Of a DNA stretch of 44,759 nucleotides, positions 19,738 through 27,423 are shown piece after piece. The stretch is from Methylobacterium sp. B4 (GTDB taxonomy: Bacteria > Pseudomonadota > Alphaproteobacteria > Rhizobiales > Beijerinckiaceae), in NCBI RefSeq assembly GCF_003201865.1, contig NZ_QJJJ01000031.1, positions 4,705-49,463 on the forward strand, read 5' to 3'. Position 1 is the first letter of the stretch, and each line of letters opens with the position of its first letter. The translations under genes and the position numbers were made by a program. Below the pieces are notes generated by a model. The model had not been told where the DNA came from. It saw only the letters and a list, made by a program, of their open reading frames with translations, and searched no databases.

Positions 19738-21156
19738 ATGACGAGCCATCCCCCGCCCCACAGCTTCTCGACCGATCGCCGGGCGCAGCGGCTCGCCGCC
19801 GCGCTCCAGTTGGAGGCGGCCTTCCGGACCGCGCGAAATGCGGCGGAACTGGCCTTCGCGGCGGTCAACGAGATGCAGCGGGTGGTGGTCTACGACACCG
19901 CTGCCCTGTTCTGGGCCGGGCGGCTCCGGCCCGGCCTCGTCGCCGTCTCCGCCGTCGCCGAGATCGACCGCAACGCGCCCTTCGCCCATGCCCTGGAGCG
20001 CCTCGGCGCGGATCTTCGCGGACAGGATGCCCCCTCCCTGGCCCTGGAAGCGTTCGCCGGCCCGGTCCCGGACGTGTCGCCGGCCGGTTCTGTCGCGGTG
20101 AAGGCCGTGCCGGAGGCGGCTTGGCCGGAAGGCATGCCGCGCCATGCGCTCTACCTCCCGCTGCGGCGCGGTGGCCATGGTCTGGGCGGCTTGATCCTGT
20201 TCCGACGGAGTCCCTGGACCGAGACCGAGCGCCACGCGGCCGAGCACATGGCGGAGGCGCTGGCCCATGCGGCGGCCCTCTTCCGTCGTCAGGAGCGTTC
20301 CTGGCAGGATCTGACGAGCCTTCGTACAGGGGTCGTTGTCGCGCTCGTCCTGGCGTTGCTGGCCGCCCTACCGGTGCGCCAGTCGGTGCTCGCCCCGGCC
20401 GAAATCGTGCCCAGGGAAGCGGCGATCGTCGCCGCTCCGGCGAGCGGCGTGGTCACGGGCATCCTCGTTGCCCCGAATGCCGAGGTGGCGGTCGGGCAGC
20501 CGCTGTTTCGCCTCGACGACACTGAGCTGCGCGGCAAATACGAGGTGGCGCTCCGCCAGCTCGAAGTGGCGCGGGCCGAACTGCTCGGTGCGCAGCAGAA
20601 AGCTTTCGGCGCCGACAGGAACGCCGACCGGAACCGGACCGAGGCGGCGGTGCTGGAGCGCCGCATCGACCTGAGGCAGGCGGAGGCCGCCACCTACCGC
20701 GAACTTCTCGCGCGCACGCAGGTGCTGGCTCCCCGTGCCGGCATCGCCGTGATGGGAGACCCTGAGGAGTGGAGCGGGCGCCCGGTGAAGCTCGGCGAGC
20801 GGGTGATGACCATCGCCTCGCCGAGCCGGTCCCGCCTCCAGATCTGGGTCCCGGTCGACGACGCCATCGACCTCGAACCGGGCGCGTCGGTCCGACTCTT
20901 CCTCAACATCGATCCCTTGCGTCCCGTCGAGGCGCGCCTCGTCCAGACGAGCTACGACGCCGAGATGTCGCCGCTCAACGTTCTGTCTTACCGTGTCCGC
21001 GCCGAGTTCGAAGGCGAGGGAGGGGAAGCAGGCGGGGCGACGGCTCCGCGCCTCGGCCTGAAGGGAACGGCGAAGCTCTACGGCGAATCCGTCTCGCTGG
21101 CCTATTTCGTCTTCCGGCGTCCGCTCGCCGTGATTCGCCGGACGCTCGGGCTGTGA
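19738..21156 (+). CDS. GAF-like domain/HlyD-type membrane-fusion protein
   Basis: The ATG at 19738 is chosen over the TTG one codon upstream. Residues 1-190 are soluble and GAF-like: a helical start, a V-V-Y-D-T core strand, and a Y-L-P-L-x-x-G-G-x-x-L-G-G-L-I-L strand pair near 135-165 followed by a long helix. A single membrane segment (about 198-216, Val/Ala/Leu-rich) precedes a HlyD module. That module has a first lipoyl half (A-P-A-S-G-V-V), a coiled-coil hairpin (about 265-325), a second lipoyl half (V-L-A-P-R-A-G-I-A) and a beta-barrel. With the N-terminus cytoplasmic, the adaptor would lie in the periplasm and the GAF-like domain inside, where it could sense a ligand or contact cytoplasmic partners. 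That topology is inferred. Its stop overlaps the GTG of the M50 fusion gene by 4 bp (GTGA). Confidence 0.82.
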   Translation: MTSHPPPHSFSTDRRAQRLAAALQLEAAFRTARNAAELAFAAVNEMQRVVVYDTAALFWAGRLRPGLVAVSAVAEIDRNAPFAHALERLGADLRGQDAPSLALEAFAGPVPDVSPAGSVAVKAVPEAAWPEGMPRHALYLPLRRGGHGLGGLILFRRSPWTETERHAAEHMAEALAHAAALFRRQERSWQDLTSLRTGVVVALVLALLAALPVRQSVLAPAEIVPREAAIVAAPASGVVTGILVAPNAEVAVGQPLFRLDDTELRGKYEVALRQLEVARAELLGAQQKAFGADRNADRNRTEAAVLERRIDLRQAEAATYRELLARTQVLAPRAGIAVMGDPEEWSGRPVKLGERVMTIASPSRSRLQIWVPVDDAIDLEPGASVRLFLNIDPLRPVEARLVQTSYDAEMSPLNVLSYRVRAEFEGEGGEAGGATAPRLGLKGTAKLYGESVSLAYFVFRRPLAVIRRTLGL

Positions 21157-23324
21157 GCGCGGCCCCCATCCCCCTCGGCCGGATCATTCCCGACCTGTCC
21201 GGTTCTGCCGGACCCAAGTCTCCGCCGCGCCTGCCTTCCTTGCGCCAGGAACTCGATCTCGTCGAGGGACCGCGCACGAAGGAAGGCGCTCCGACCTGGA
21301 CGCTGCACGATCCCGTGCGCAATGCCTATTTTCGCCTCGGCTGGAGCGCGTTCGAGATCCTGGCTCGCTGGGCCCCCGTCACCGCTGACGAATTGGCAGC
21401 CCGCGTGAAGGCGGAGACCCGGCTCGACGTCGATCGCGAGGAGGTCGAGTCGCTGCTTCGCATGCTGCAGGACAATCATCTGGTGGCGGCCGGGGCGCCG
21501 GGCGCCTGGCGCGTCTACGCCGCCCACCGCGAGCGGCGCCGCGCTGGGCCTTGGTCGTGGCTGCTGCACCATTACCTGTTCTTCCGGGTGCCGCTGCTGC
21601 GGCCCGATGCGGCCCTGGACCGGCTCTCTCCCTTCGCGCGTCCGTTCTTCACGCGGCGTTTCGCTTCCCTCGTCGTCCTCGCCCTTATCGCCGGGCTCTA
21701 TCTCACCGGGCGGCAATGGGACGGCTTCGTCGCCCGGCTGGCGGCCCTGACCTCGTTCGAGAATCTGTCCTGGCTGATCCTGGCCCTGGCCGGGGCCAAG
21801 GCGGTGCACGAACTCGGCCACGCCGTGGTGGCCAAGCGCTTCGGCGTGCGGGTACCCTCGGCGGGACTCGCCTTCATCGTGTTCTGGCCCCGCTTCTACA
21901 CCGAGACGACCGACGCGTGGCGCCTGACCGATCGGCGTGCTCAGGTCGCCATCGACGGGGCGGGCATCGCAGCCGAGCTGGTGCTCGCGGTCGCCGCGCT
22001 TCTCGCTTGGAGCTTCTTGCCGGACGGAACGCTGCGGGACGCTGCACTGATGATCGCGACGGTGAGCTGGGCATCGACGCTGGCGATCAATCTCAACCCG
22101 TTCATGCGCTTCGACGGCTATTATCTGCTCGCCGACGCCGTCGGCATACCGAACCTGCAGCCGCGCGCCTTCGCTCTGGCCGTCTGTCATCTGCGCCGGA
22201 CGCTCCTCGGCTTCGACGAGGCCGCGCCCGAACTCGTGCCATCGACCGTGCGGGCGTGGATGATCGCCTATGCCTGGATGGTGTGGATCTACCGGCTGGT
22301 GCTGTTCGCGGGCATCGCGCTCGTGGTCTACCACTTCTTCATCAAGCTCGTCGGGATCGGCCTCTTCCTCGTCGAGATCGGCTGGTTCATCGCGCGGCCG
22401 GTCTGGCGGGAGGCGCGCACGTGGTGGGGCCGGCGCGCGGAGCTTCGCCCGACTCGTTCGGGAATCGCCGCCCTCGCCGTTCTGACCGCGGGCTTCGTGG
22501 CCCTGGTGGTGCCGTGGCGCGGACGCGTCGAGGCGCCGGCGGCCCTGCGCGCGGCCGAGTTCGTGCGGGTCTTTCCTGCCACCCCCGGCCGGCTCGCGAC
22601 GGTCCATGTCGCGGAAGGGGCGCGGGTCGCGGCCGGCGATCCGCTCGTAACCCTGGAAGCGCCCGACATCGAAGGTCAGATCGCCGTCGTTCGAGCGCGG
22701 ATCGCCGAGACGCAGAGGGAGATCGACCTGAGCGCAGTGGCGCAGGCGAGCGCGGAGCGCCTGGGAATCCTCGCCGAGACCCTCGCCACGAATCGACGCG
22801 AGCTGGCCCTGCAGGAGGACCTCAAATCGCGCCTGACCGTCCGTGCCGCTCTCGGCGGTCAGGTGCGCCAGCTGGGCGAGCATCTGGCACCCGGTCGCTG
22901 GATGTCGGAGACGGAGAGCATTGCCCTCTTGGTCGCCCCGGAAGTGTGGACCATTCACGCCTACGTCTCGGAGAGCGATGTCGCCACCGTCGAGCCGGGG
23001 ATGCAGGCACGTTTCCACGCTGCTCAGGCCGATGTGGCGCCCGTTCCGGCCGTGATCGAGACCGTCGAGCGGACCGACCTGCGTACGCTACCCGACGCTG
23101 CCCTAGCCGAACCGCTCGGTGGCCCGATTGCCGTGCGCCAGCGGGAGGGACGCTACGAGCCTGTCTCGGCCTTTTACCGCGTCCGCCTCAGGGCCGAGCC
23201 CCCCACAGCCGCATGGCATCGGACGATGCGCGGCGAGATCGCCATCGCAGGCGCGCCCCGCAGCCTGCTGCGGCGCTGGTGGCAGGCTATCGCGGCCGTG
23301 CTCGTTCGCGAGAGCGGATTCTAG
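21153..23324 (+). CDS. PqqD-like/site-2-protease (M50)/HlyD fusion membrane protein
   Basis: This 723-aa protein starts at the GTG overlapping the previous stop. Residues 1-130 resemble PqqD/winged-helix peptide-binding regions (TLHDPVRNAYFRLGWSAFEI, then a helical bundle). Residues ~165-450 are polytopic and contain the M50 zinc site HELGH (H219, E220, H223) plus the distal N-P-F-M-R-F-D-G-Y-Y motif with D321, so the catalytic set appears intact. After a last membrane helix (~440-457), residues 459-723 form a HlyD module: lipoyl half, long helical hairpin (~500-560), second lipoyl half and barrel. The family is annotated as putative peptide zinc metalloprotease/HlyD and is often found beside TolC and HlyD genes. 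No ATPase is nearby. I infer an inner-membrane component that binds, and possibly cleaves, the exported giant protein. The energy source is unknown. Confidence 0.85.
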   Translation: MSAAPIPLGRIIPDLSGSAGPKSPPRLPSLRQELDLVEGPRTKEGAPTWTLHDPVRNAYFRLGWSAFEILARWAPVTADELAARVKAETRLDVDREEVESLLRMLQDNHLVAAGAPGAWRVYAAHRERRRAGPWSWLLHHYLFFRVPLLRPDAALDRLSPFARPFFTRRFASLVVLALIAGLYLTGRQWDGFVARLAALTSFENLSWLILALAGAKAVHELGHAVVAKRFGVRVPSAGLAFIVFWPRFYTETTDAWRLTDRRAQVAIDGAGIAAELVLAVAALLAWSFLPDGTLRDAALMIATVSWASTLAINLNPFMRFDGYYLLADAVGIPNLQPRAFALAVCHLRRTLLGFDEAAPELVPSTVRAWMIAYAWMVWIYRLVLFAGIALVVYHFFIKLVGIGLFLVEIGWFIARPVWREARTWWGRRAELRPTRSGIAALAVLTAGFVALVVPWRGRVEAPAALRAAEFVRVFPATPGRLATVHVAEGARVAAGDPLVTLEAPDIEGQIAVVRARIAETQREIDLSAVAQASAERLGILAETLATNRRELALQEDLKSRLTVRAALGGQVRQLGEHLAPGRWMSETESIALLVAPEVWTIHAYVSESDVATVEPGMQARFHAAQADVAPVPAVIETVERTDLRTLPDAALAEPLGGPIAVRQREGRYEPVSAFYRVRLRAEPPTAAWHRTMRGEIAIAGAPRSLLRRWWQAIAAVLVRESGF

Positions 23325-23470
23325 AGTCATATCCGCTCCACTTGCATCCGCGGGGCATAACTGAATTAGCAGCAGGCCTCGTGAAAGTGGACATGGCCCG
23401 AATCGATAGCTCGTCGAGAAGCTGTTCTCAAAGTTGAGCACGTTCGGTGAGACTTGGAGCGCTTTGATTT

Positions 23471-23650
23471 CAGGTAGTGCACATCCTAGGAACAGCATAA
23501 GGCTATTGACCTGATCGTGATGCCGGCCGTTTGGGAACGCCAGCAGCTCTCGCCGGAACGCCTCAGCCACGGCGCCCCGCGTTGCAGTAAGTCACGACCG
23601 CTCTCGAGCCGCGCTGTCTGCGCCTTGAGCCCCATGCGCTTGTCCCGTCT
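23471..23650 (-). pseudogene. Phage terminase large-subunit C-terminal remnant (frameshifted)
   Basis: Two minus-strand frames together read like the end of a phage terminase nuclease domain. The first (about 23644-23564) has DKRMGLKAQTARLESGRDLL followed by an APWL motif. The second (about 23562-23475) continues with AEAFRRELLAFPNGRHHDQV and then a leucine-rich end. In the TIGR01630 type, APWL is followed directly by a helix, F-P-N-G, H-D-D-Q-V-D. The break falls right after APWL and fits a short deletion. The D-D of the nuclease motif is H-D here. No other phage genes remain nearby. Confidence 0.6.
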
Positions 23651-23759
23651 GACCGGCCAATCGACGGCGTACCGTGCGCGGTTGCGCTCCTCCTGGCTCA
23701 CTTGCTGCAGCATCGTGACGGGCCTGAATGCCGGCTCGACCCATCTCGTCCCGATGATC

Positions 23760-23902
23760 GGCCTGACGCCGATGGGCCGGCCAGGTGAGCCGGCGAGGTC
23801 GCCCGCCTCGTTCGCTTCCTGGCGGGCGACGAGGCGAGCTTCATCACCGGGGCGAATTTCGTGATCGACGGCGGCTTCACCGCCGGCGGCGCCTATCGCA
23901 GC
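23760..23902 (+). pseudogene. Short-chain dehydrogenase/reductase C-terminal remnant (frameshifted)
   Basis: One frame gives T-P-M-G-R-P-G-E-P-A. After a frame change near 23795 the sequence continues VARLVRFLAGDEASFITGAN followed by F-V-I-D-G-G-F-T-A. This is the characteristic C-terminal end of classical SDR enzymes (P-x-G-R-x-G-x-P-x-E-x-A, then S-x-x-x-T-G-x-x-x-x-V-D-G-G). The Rossmann and catalytic parts are absent. It abuts the IS3 OrfA remnant, so it was probably cut by a mobile-element rearrangement. Confidence 0.65.
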
Positions 23903-23924
23903 GTCGCCGTAGAGCCGCCGGTGC

Positions 23925-24020
23925 CATCACATCGGCGACGCTCCGGCCCTGCGCGATCAACACCTCCGCCTGCCGCAGCTTGGCGACCACATCCTCCGGC
24001 TTGTACCGCTTCGTTCCCAT
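23925..24020 (-). pseudogene. IS3-family transposase OrfA N-terminal remnant
   Basis: The minus-strand frame starts with MGTKRYKPEDVVAKLRQAEV and runs to G-R-S-V-A-D-V-M, 32 residues in all. This matches the start of IS3-type OrfA helix-turn-helix proteins, in which KPE-x-I-V-x-K-L-R-Q-x-x-V-L and S-x-A-D-A are typical. The similarity stops abruptly near 23925, where the SDR remnant begins on the other strand. No OrfB is present. The upstream stretch (24021-24085) may contain the element's outer end. Confidence 0.6.
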
Positions 24021-24084
24021 CTGTCCGTCCTCGTCCTGGCCCGCGGGCCATACCTCAGAGAGGACCACTTCGAGGGGGACGGAT

Positions 24085-24435
24085 CATCCGGGTGTTGTGG
24101 CTGCCGGGACCTGCCATTTCATGCCGGTGGCAGCTTTCGGAGGCCAAGCGGCCATTCCGCTGTTTCTGAGTGAAGATCTGCAAATGGCGCACCGCAGAAC
24201 AAAACGAGCGCGAACTCCTGACCCTAAGCTGACTTCAAACGCTGATCCCTCGAAGGGCTGCTCTCCACCCCAAAGCAGACGCCTTGCGGACAGCCATAAT
24301 GTCATAATATCATTTCCATTAACATGGACCTGCGGGCGTCTACGACATTGGTTCAGGCCAGGGACAGTTGCCAGCGTAGATTCTGCCGTGAGATAGGTCA
24401 CATCCGCCGGATCGTCCGGCCACCCGTCGATTTAA
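24085..24435. other. Intergenic stretch left of the IS5 element; no supported gene
   Basis: About 350 bases separate the IS3 remnant from the IS5-family element. Short open frames exist on both strands, but none has a recognisable motif, coding bias or ribosome binding site. Base composition around 24230-24330 is more AT-rich than that of flanking genes. A 30-nt motif near 24128 recurs at 36286. I see nothing else. Confidence 0.5.
24128..24157 (+). repeat. Dispersed 30-nt repeat, copy 1
   Basis: The 30 bases starting TGGCAGCTTTCG and ending AAGCGGCCATTC match 36286-36315 with two transitions. Similarity ends sharply on both sides. Both copies lie in non-coding, mobile-element-rich DNA, in the same orientation. 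Confidence 0.6.
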
Positions 24436-25285
24436 GAGCGCCTAACAAAACGGGTTATGGCGCGTTGGCGAGGATGGCCAAACCGATCCTCCCCGACGAT
24501 CTCTGGCTGGAGATCGCCCCGCTTCTTCCTGCCGCGAAGCCTCGTCCACAAGGCGGTCGTCCTCCCCTGGAGAACCGAGCTGCTCTGACTGGCATCCTGT
24601 TCGTTCTGCGCACGGGCATCCCGTGGGAGTGGCTGCCGGTCGAGATGAAGTGCGGCTCGGGCATGAGCTGCTGGCGGCGGCTGCGGGACTGGCAAGAGGC
24701 CGGCGTGTGGGCTCGGCTGCATCAGGGTCTCTTGAAGCGCCTTCACGCAGCCGGCGAGATCGACTGGAGCCGAGCGAGCCTGGACAGCGCCTCCGTCCCG
24801 GCGAAAAAAGGGGCTCTGCCACTGGCCCGAACCCGACGGACCGGGGCAAGCCGGGCACGAAGCGGCACCTCGTCACCGATGCCCGCGGCACGCCGCTCGG
24901 CCTCCTCCTGACGGGCGCCAATCGGCACGACAGCCCGCAGATGGCGCCTACTCTCGATGCCATTCCGCCGCTGAGCACGGGTCGGCGCGGCCGGCCGCGG
25001 CACCGGCCGGACAAGCTGCACGCCGACAAAGCTTACGACGCGAGGATCCGGCGGCAGGAGTGTCGTGCACGCGGCATCGTCCCGCGCATCGCCCGCAAGG
25101 GTGTCGAGAGCAGCGAGAAACTCGGCCGTCACCGCTGGGTCGTCGAGCGGACCCACGCTTGGTTCAACCGCTTCCGGCGCCTGCCCGTGCGCTACGAACG
25201 CCGACACGACATCTACGAGGCCTTCACGACCCTCGCTGCAAGCCTCATCACCCTGAACCAGATCAGGCGGTTCTGTTAGGCGCTC
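24436..25285 (+). mobile_element. IS5-family insertion sequence (IS427-like group), complete
   Basis: The left end GAGCGCCTAACAAAACGG (24436) is matched by the reverse complement of the right end (GAGCGCCTAACAGAACCG, ending at 25285), with two mismatches over 18 bases. The element is flanked by a direct TAA on both sides (24433-24435 and 25286-25288), which fits the T-N-A target duplications of the IS427 group. It is 850 bp long and carries one transposase gene in two overlapping frames. The intact ends and target duplication indicate a fairly recent insertion. Confidence 0.9.
24474..25279 (+). CDS. IS5-family transposase, two overlapping frames with a predicted -1 frameshift
   Basis: The first frame (24474-24911) starts MAKPILPDDLWLEIAPLLP and carries the DUF4096-like N-terminal domain and the first catalytic Asp (S-L-D-S-A-S-V-P-A). 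The second frame, open from 24623 to 25279, supplies the rest from about 24809: G-K-P-G-T-K-R-H, the second Asp (H-A-D-K-A-Y-D), and the Glu motif (VVERTHAWFNRFRRLPVRYE). The frames meet at A6G4 (24804-24813). A -1 shift there gives P-A-K-K-R-G-S-A-T-G-P-N-P, close to the expected family sequence, so expression by frameshifting is likely, as for many IS427-group elements. A disabling one-base change is the alternative. Confidence 0.85.
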
Positions 25286-25408
25286 TAAGTCGTGGGTCCT
25301 GCGGCCGATCCTAGGATCCGGACGCCCATTCGGTTGGAGGCCGGGCCTCTTTCGTATTTCTTACCCGCTCATTGGATGGCGTGCCGATGCCTGCGCTGGA
25401 TGGTCAAT

Positions 25409-26650
25409 TTACCTCAAGTTTTTGATGCCTGACGGTTCCGGCATCCGGGTCAGGAGAAGAGCCGAGGCGGTCCCGACGGCGCTGGAGACGAGGAACGCCG
25501 CGGTGAACCCGCTGAGGTCGACGATGCTGCCGGCGAGCACGTTCGACAGTGCGATGGCTATCCCCTGGACGGTCGCGATGGCTCCCGAGGCAAGGTTGTA
25601 GCGGCTCTTGTCCTCCATGAAGTCGGCGATCATCAGCGGCTTGATGGCGCTGTAGAGACCGGTGCTCACGCCCTCCAAGGACTGGACGGCGAACAGCCAG
25701 ATGGGGTCGTCAGACAGGGTGTAGAGCAGCGCCCGGACGGGCAGCATCGCGAATGCGAACAGGATGATGGGCTTGCGCCCCCAGCCGTCGGCGAAGCGCC
25801 CGACCATGATGGCCATCGGCAGCATCACCACCTGGGCCGCGATGATGGTCGTCGACGTGATCGCGGCCGACCAGTCCTCGTGCGCCAGCGAGATCTTCTG
25901 GGCGACGAGCGAAGCCATAGGTCCGTTCGCCAGCTGGAACAGGAAAATCGACGCGGCGAAGATGAGGAGGGGGCGGTTGCCGAGGAGCACCTTGAGCGCT
26001 GAGCCGCCCTTCCCCTTCGGCTTCACCTCCTCGGCGAGCGCCTGGCCCACGATCTCGCGCGGGATGGACAGCACCGCCGCGGCGGCGGCGAGTGACAAGG
26101 CGGGAACAATGAAGAAAACGGCCCGGTCCGGGAAGCCATAGCCGACCAAGGCGATCAGGACGGCGATGCAGACGTTGCCACCGCGGTACCAAGCGCTGTT
26201 GCGGCCCATGCGGCGCGACAGGCGCGCCTTCGGAAAGATGCCGAGCGTGAGGCCGGCGATGGTCGGGGTGAAGCTGCTGCCCGCCGCTGTCAGCACCGTG
26301 AAGGCTACCAGCACCGGCCAGAACTGGGGCCAGACCGCGATCACAGCGGCTCCGGCCGACGCCGCCAGAAGGGCGGCCACGATGGCCATTCGCTTGTCGC
26401 GCGCCGCGTCGATGACGGCGCCGAGGGGGGCCTGCAGGCCGACTCCGATGAGACCCGCGATGGTGGTCACCAACCCGACCGTCGTCGCGCTCCATTCTCG
26501 GTGAACGAGCAGGAAGACGTTAAGATAGGGCCGGAGCCCGCCGTTCACGTCGACCAGGGTCAGGTTCAGAAGGTCGAACTTGCGCGGGTGCAGATCCCGC
26601 GCCTGCTTGTCTCCGTCCGCCGTGTCCGGCCGTTCTGCCGTCCCGCTCAT
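25409..26650 (-). CDS. Major facilitator superfamily transporter
   Basis: The start is placed at the ATG at 26650 (M-S-G-T-A-E-R-P), giving 413 residues; an 18-residue upstream extension looks non-coding. Residues ~25-410 contain about 12 hydrophobic segments in two halves. A G-A-V-I-D-A-A-R-D-K-R loop between helices 2 and 3 resembles MFS motif A, and G-R-F-A-D-G-W-G-R-K-P is its copy in the second half. A charged central loop (E-E-V-K-P-K-G-K-G-G) divides the halves. The substrate cannot be deduced; the similarity is to general drug or metabolite exporters. It stands alone on the minus strand, between the IS element and a decayed Crp/Fnr-type gene on the other strand. Confidence 0.85.
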   Translation of the reverse strand: MSGTAERPDTADGDKQARDLHPRKFDLLNLTLVDVNGGLRPYLNVFLLVHREWSATTVGLVTTIAGLIGVGLQAPLGAVIDAARDKRMAIVAALLAASAGAAVIAVWPQFWPVLVAFTVLTAAGSSFTPTIAGLTLGIFPKARLSRRMGRNSAWYRGGNVCIAVLIALVGYGFPDRAVFFIVPALSLAAAAAVLSIPREIVGQALAEEVKPKGKGGSALKVLLGNRPLLIFAASIFLFQLANGPMASLVAQKISLAHEDWSAAITSTTIIAAQVVMLPMAIMVGRFADGWGRKPIILFAFAMLPVRALLYTLSDDPIWLFAVQSLEGVSTGLYSAIKPLMIADFMEDKSRYNLASGAIATVQGIAIALSNVLAGSIVDLSGFTAAFLVSSAVGTASALLLTRMPEPSGIKNLR

Positions 26651-26689
26651 GCCCTCATGACACCTGTTCCGTTGCCGACGTAACGGGAA

Positions 26690-26990
26690 GTGACGTCCAT
26701 CCACCGATTGCGTTCCATCGGTGCGGTCACTCGCTCCCTTGCAGCGATGGATGTCGCCGATCGTGTCATCGGCACCCTGGCGCCATCAAGGATCGTGCTG
26801 ATCCGGACCGGGACGGTGCGCGACCTGCTGGACAACCGGCCTGGCATCGCCCGCGGGCTGCGGCTGGCCGGGCTGGTGGAGGCGGCGACGGCGCGGCAGT
26901 GGTTGGCGAGCGTGGGGCGCCGCTCGTGCGATGAGCGACTGACGCACTTCCTGTGCGAGCTCCTCGTCCGGCTGGGTACCGCGGGCCGCG
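26690..26990 (+). pseudogene. Crp/Fnr-family regulator remnant
   Basis: The frame reads DVADRVIGTLAPSRIVLI, then LLDNRPGIARGLRLAGLVEA, and then V-G-R-R-S-C-D-E-R-L-T-H-F-L-C-E-L-L-V-R-L. This order matches the end of the cyclic-nucleotide-binding fold and the dimerisation helix (L-G-R-R-x-A-x-E-R-x-A-H-L-x-C-E-L) of rhizobial Crp/Fnr regulators. The N-terminal half of the sensor domain is missing. The winged-helix DNA-binding region that should follow is not recognisable in any frame, so the gene is a remnant. From 27000 to 27230 I see nothing else. Confidence 0.5.
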
Positions 26991-27234
26991 CGTACGCGAT
27001 GCCGTCCTGGCTACGCGCCAGACGCCGAAGCGTTGCGCCCGTCCGGTGGATCCCGACCGCTGGTCCCCTCCTCGGATATTGGGTTGCGTTCGCTGCGTCA
27101 TCGGCTCGGATCCGGCGCCGCGGTCCGGCCGGCGAGTGGGCCGCCCCGTCCGCGACGATATCGCCTAGGTCGGATCCAACGGTCCGGGGCCACCAATCTT
27201 TGACAGCCCATGTGCGGCATGGAACGGACGAGGC

Positions 27235-27423
27235 ATGTCGAGCACGCCGACCCGCAACATCGCCCTCACGCCTGTCCTGGAAAGCTATATTCGAGCGCAG
27301 GTCGCATCCGGCCACTACTCGAACGCCAGCGAGGTCGTCCGAGCCGGGTTGCGCCTGCTGATGGAGCGCGACTTGGTCGCGCCTCGGCCAACGGCGCCCG
27401 ACGCGGGCCGGCCGGCCCGATGA
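27235..27423 (+). CDS. ParD-like ribbon-helix-helix antitoxin
   Basis: This 62-aa protein has the ParD/CopG pattern: an N-terminal beta strand (N-I-A-L-T-P), then L-E-S-Y-I-R-A-Q-V-A-S-G-H-Y-S-N-A-S-E-V-V and R-A-G-L-R-L-L. The conserved G-x-Y-x-N-A-S-E-V-V-R-x-G-L-R-L-L core is intact. The C-terminal half, which normally binds the ParE toxin, is replaced by a short Pro/Arg-rich tail. A GGACGAGG ribosome-binding-like sequence lies just upstream. No ParE toxin follows; the stop overlaps the histidine kinase start by 4 bp (ATGA). It may retain DNA binding and act as a repressor of the kinase gene; this is inference. Confidence 0.75.
   Translation: MSSTPTRNIALTPVLESYIRAQVASGHYSNASEVVRAGLRLLMERDLVAPRPTAPDAGRPAR

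Noticed and set aside
21102..23018. A 638-codon minus-strand frame opposite the M50/HlyD gene
   Set aside because: No motifs, biased composition, and full overlap with a gene carrying intact catalytic motifs.
24084..24401. A 105-residue minus-strand frame left of the IS5 element
   Set aside because: No recognisable domain or ribosome binding site, and it covers the dispersed repeat; probably chance.
25335..25362. GAGGCC/GGCCTC palindrome followed by T-rich sequence as a terminator
   Set aside because: The usable stem is only about four pairs once a loop is allowed, too weak to call.
27210..27419. A 70-residue upstream extension of the hybrid kinase
   Set aside because: It overlaps the ParD-like gene in another frame, has no domain, and the GAF region begins just after the ATG at 27420.
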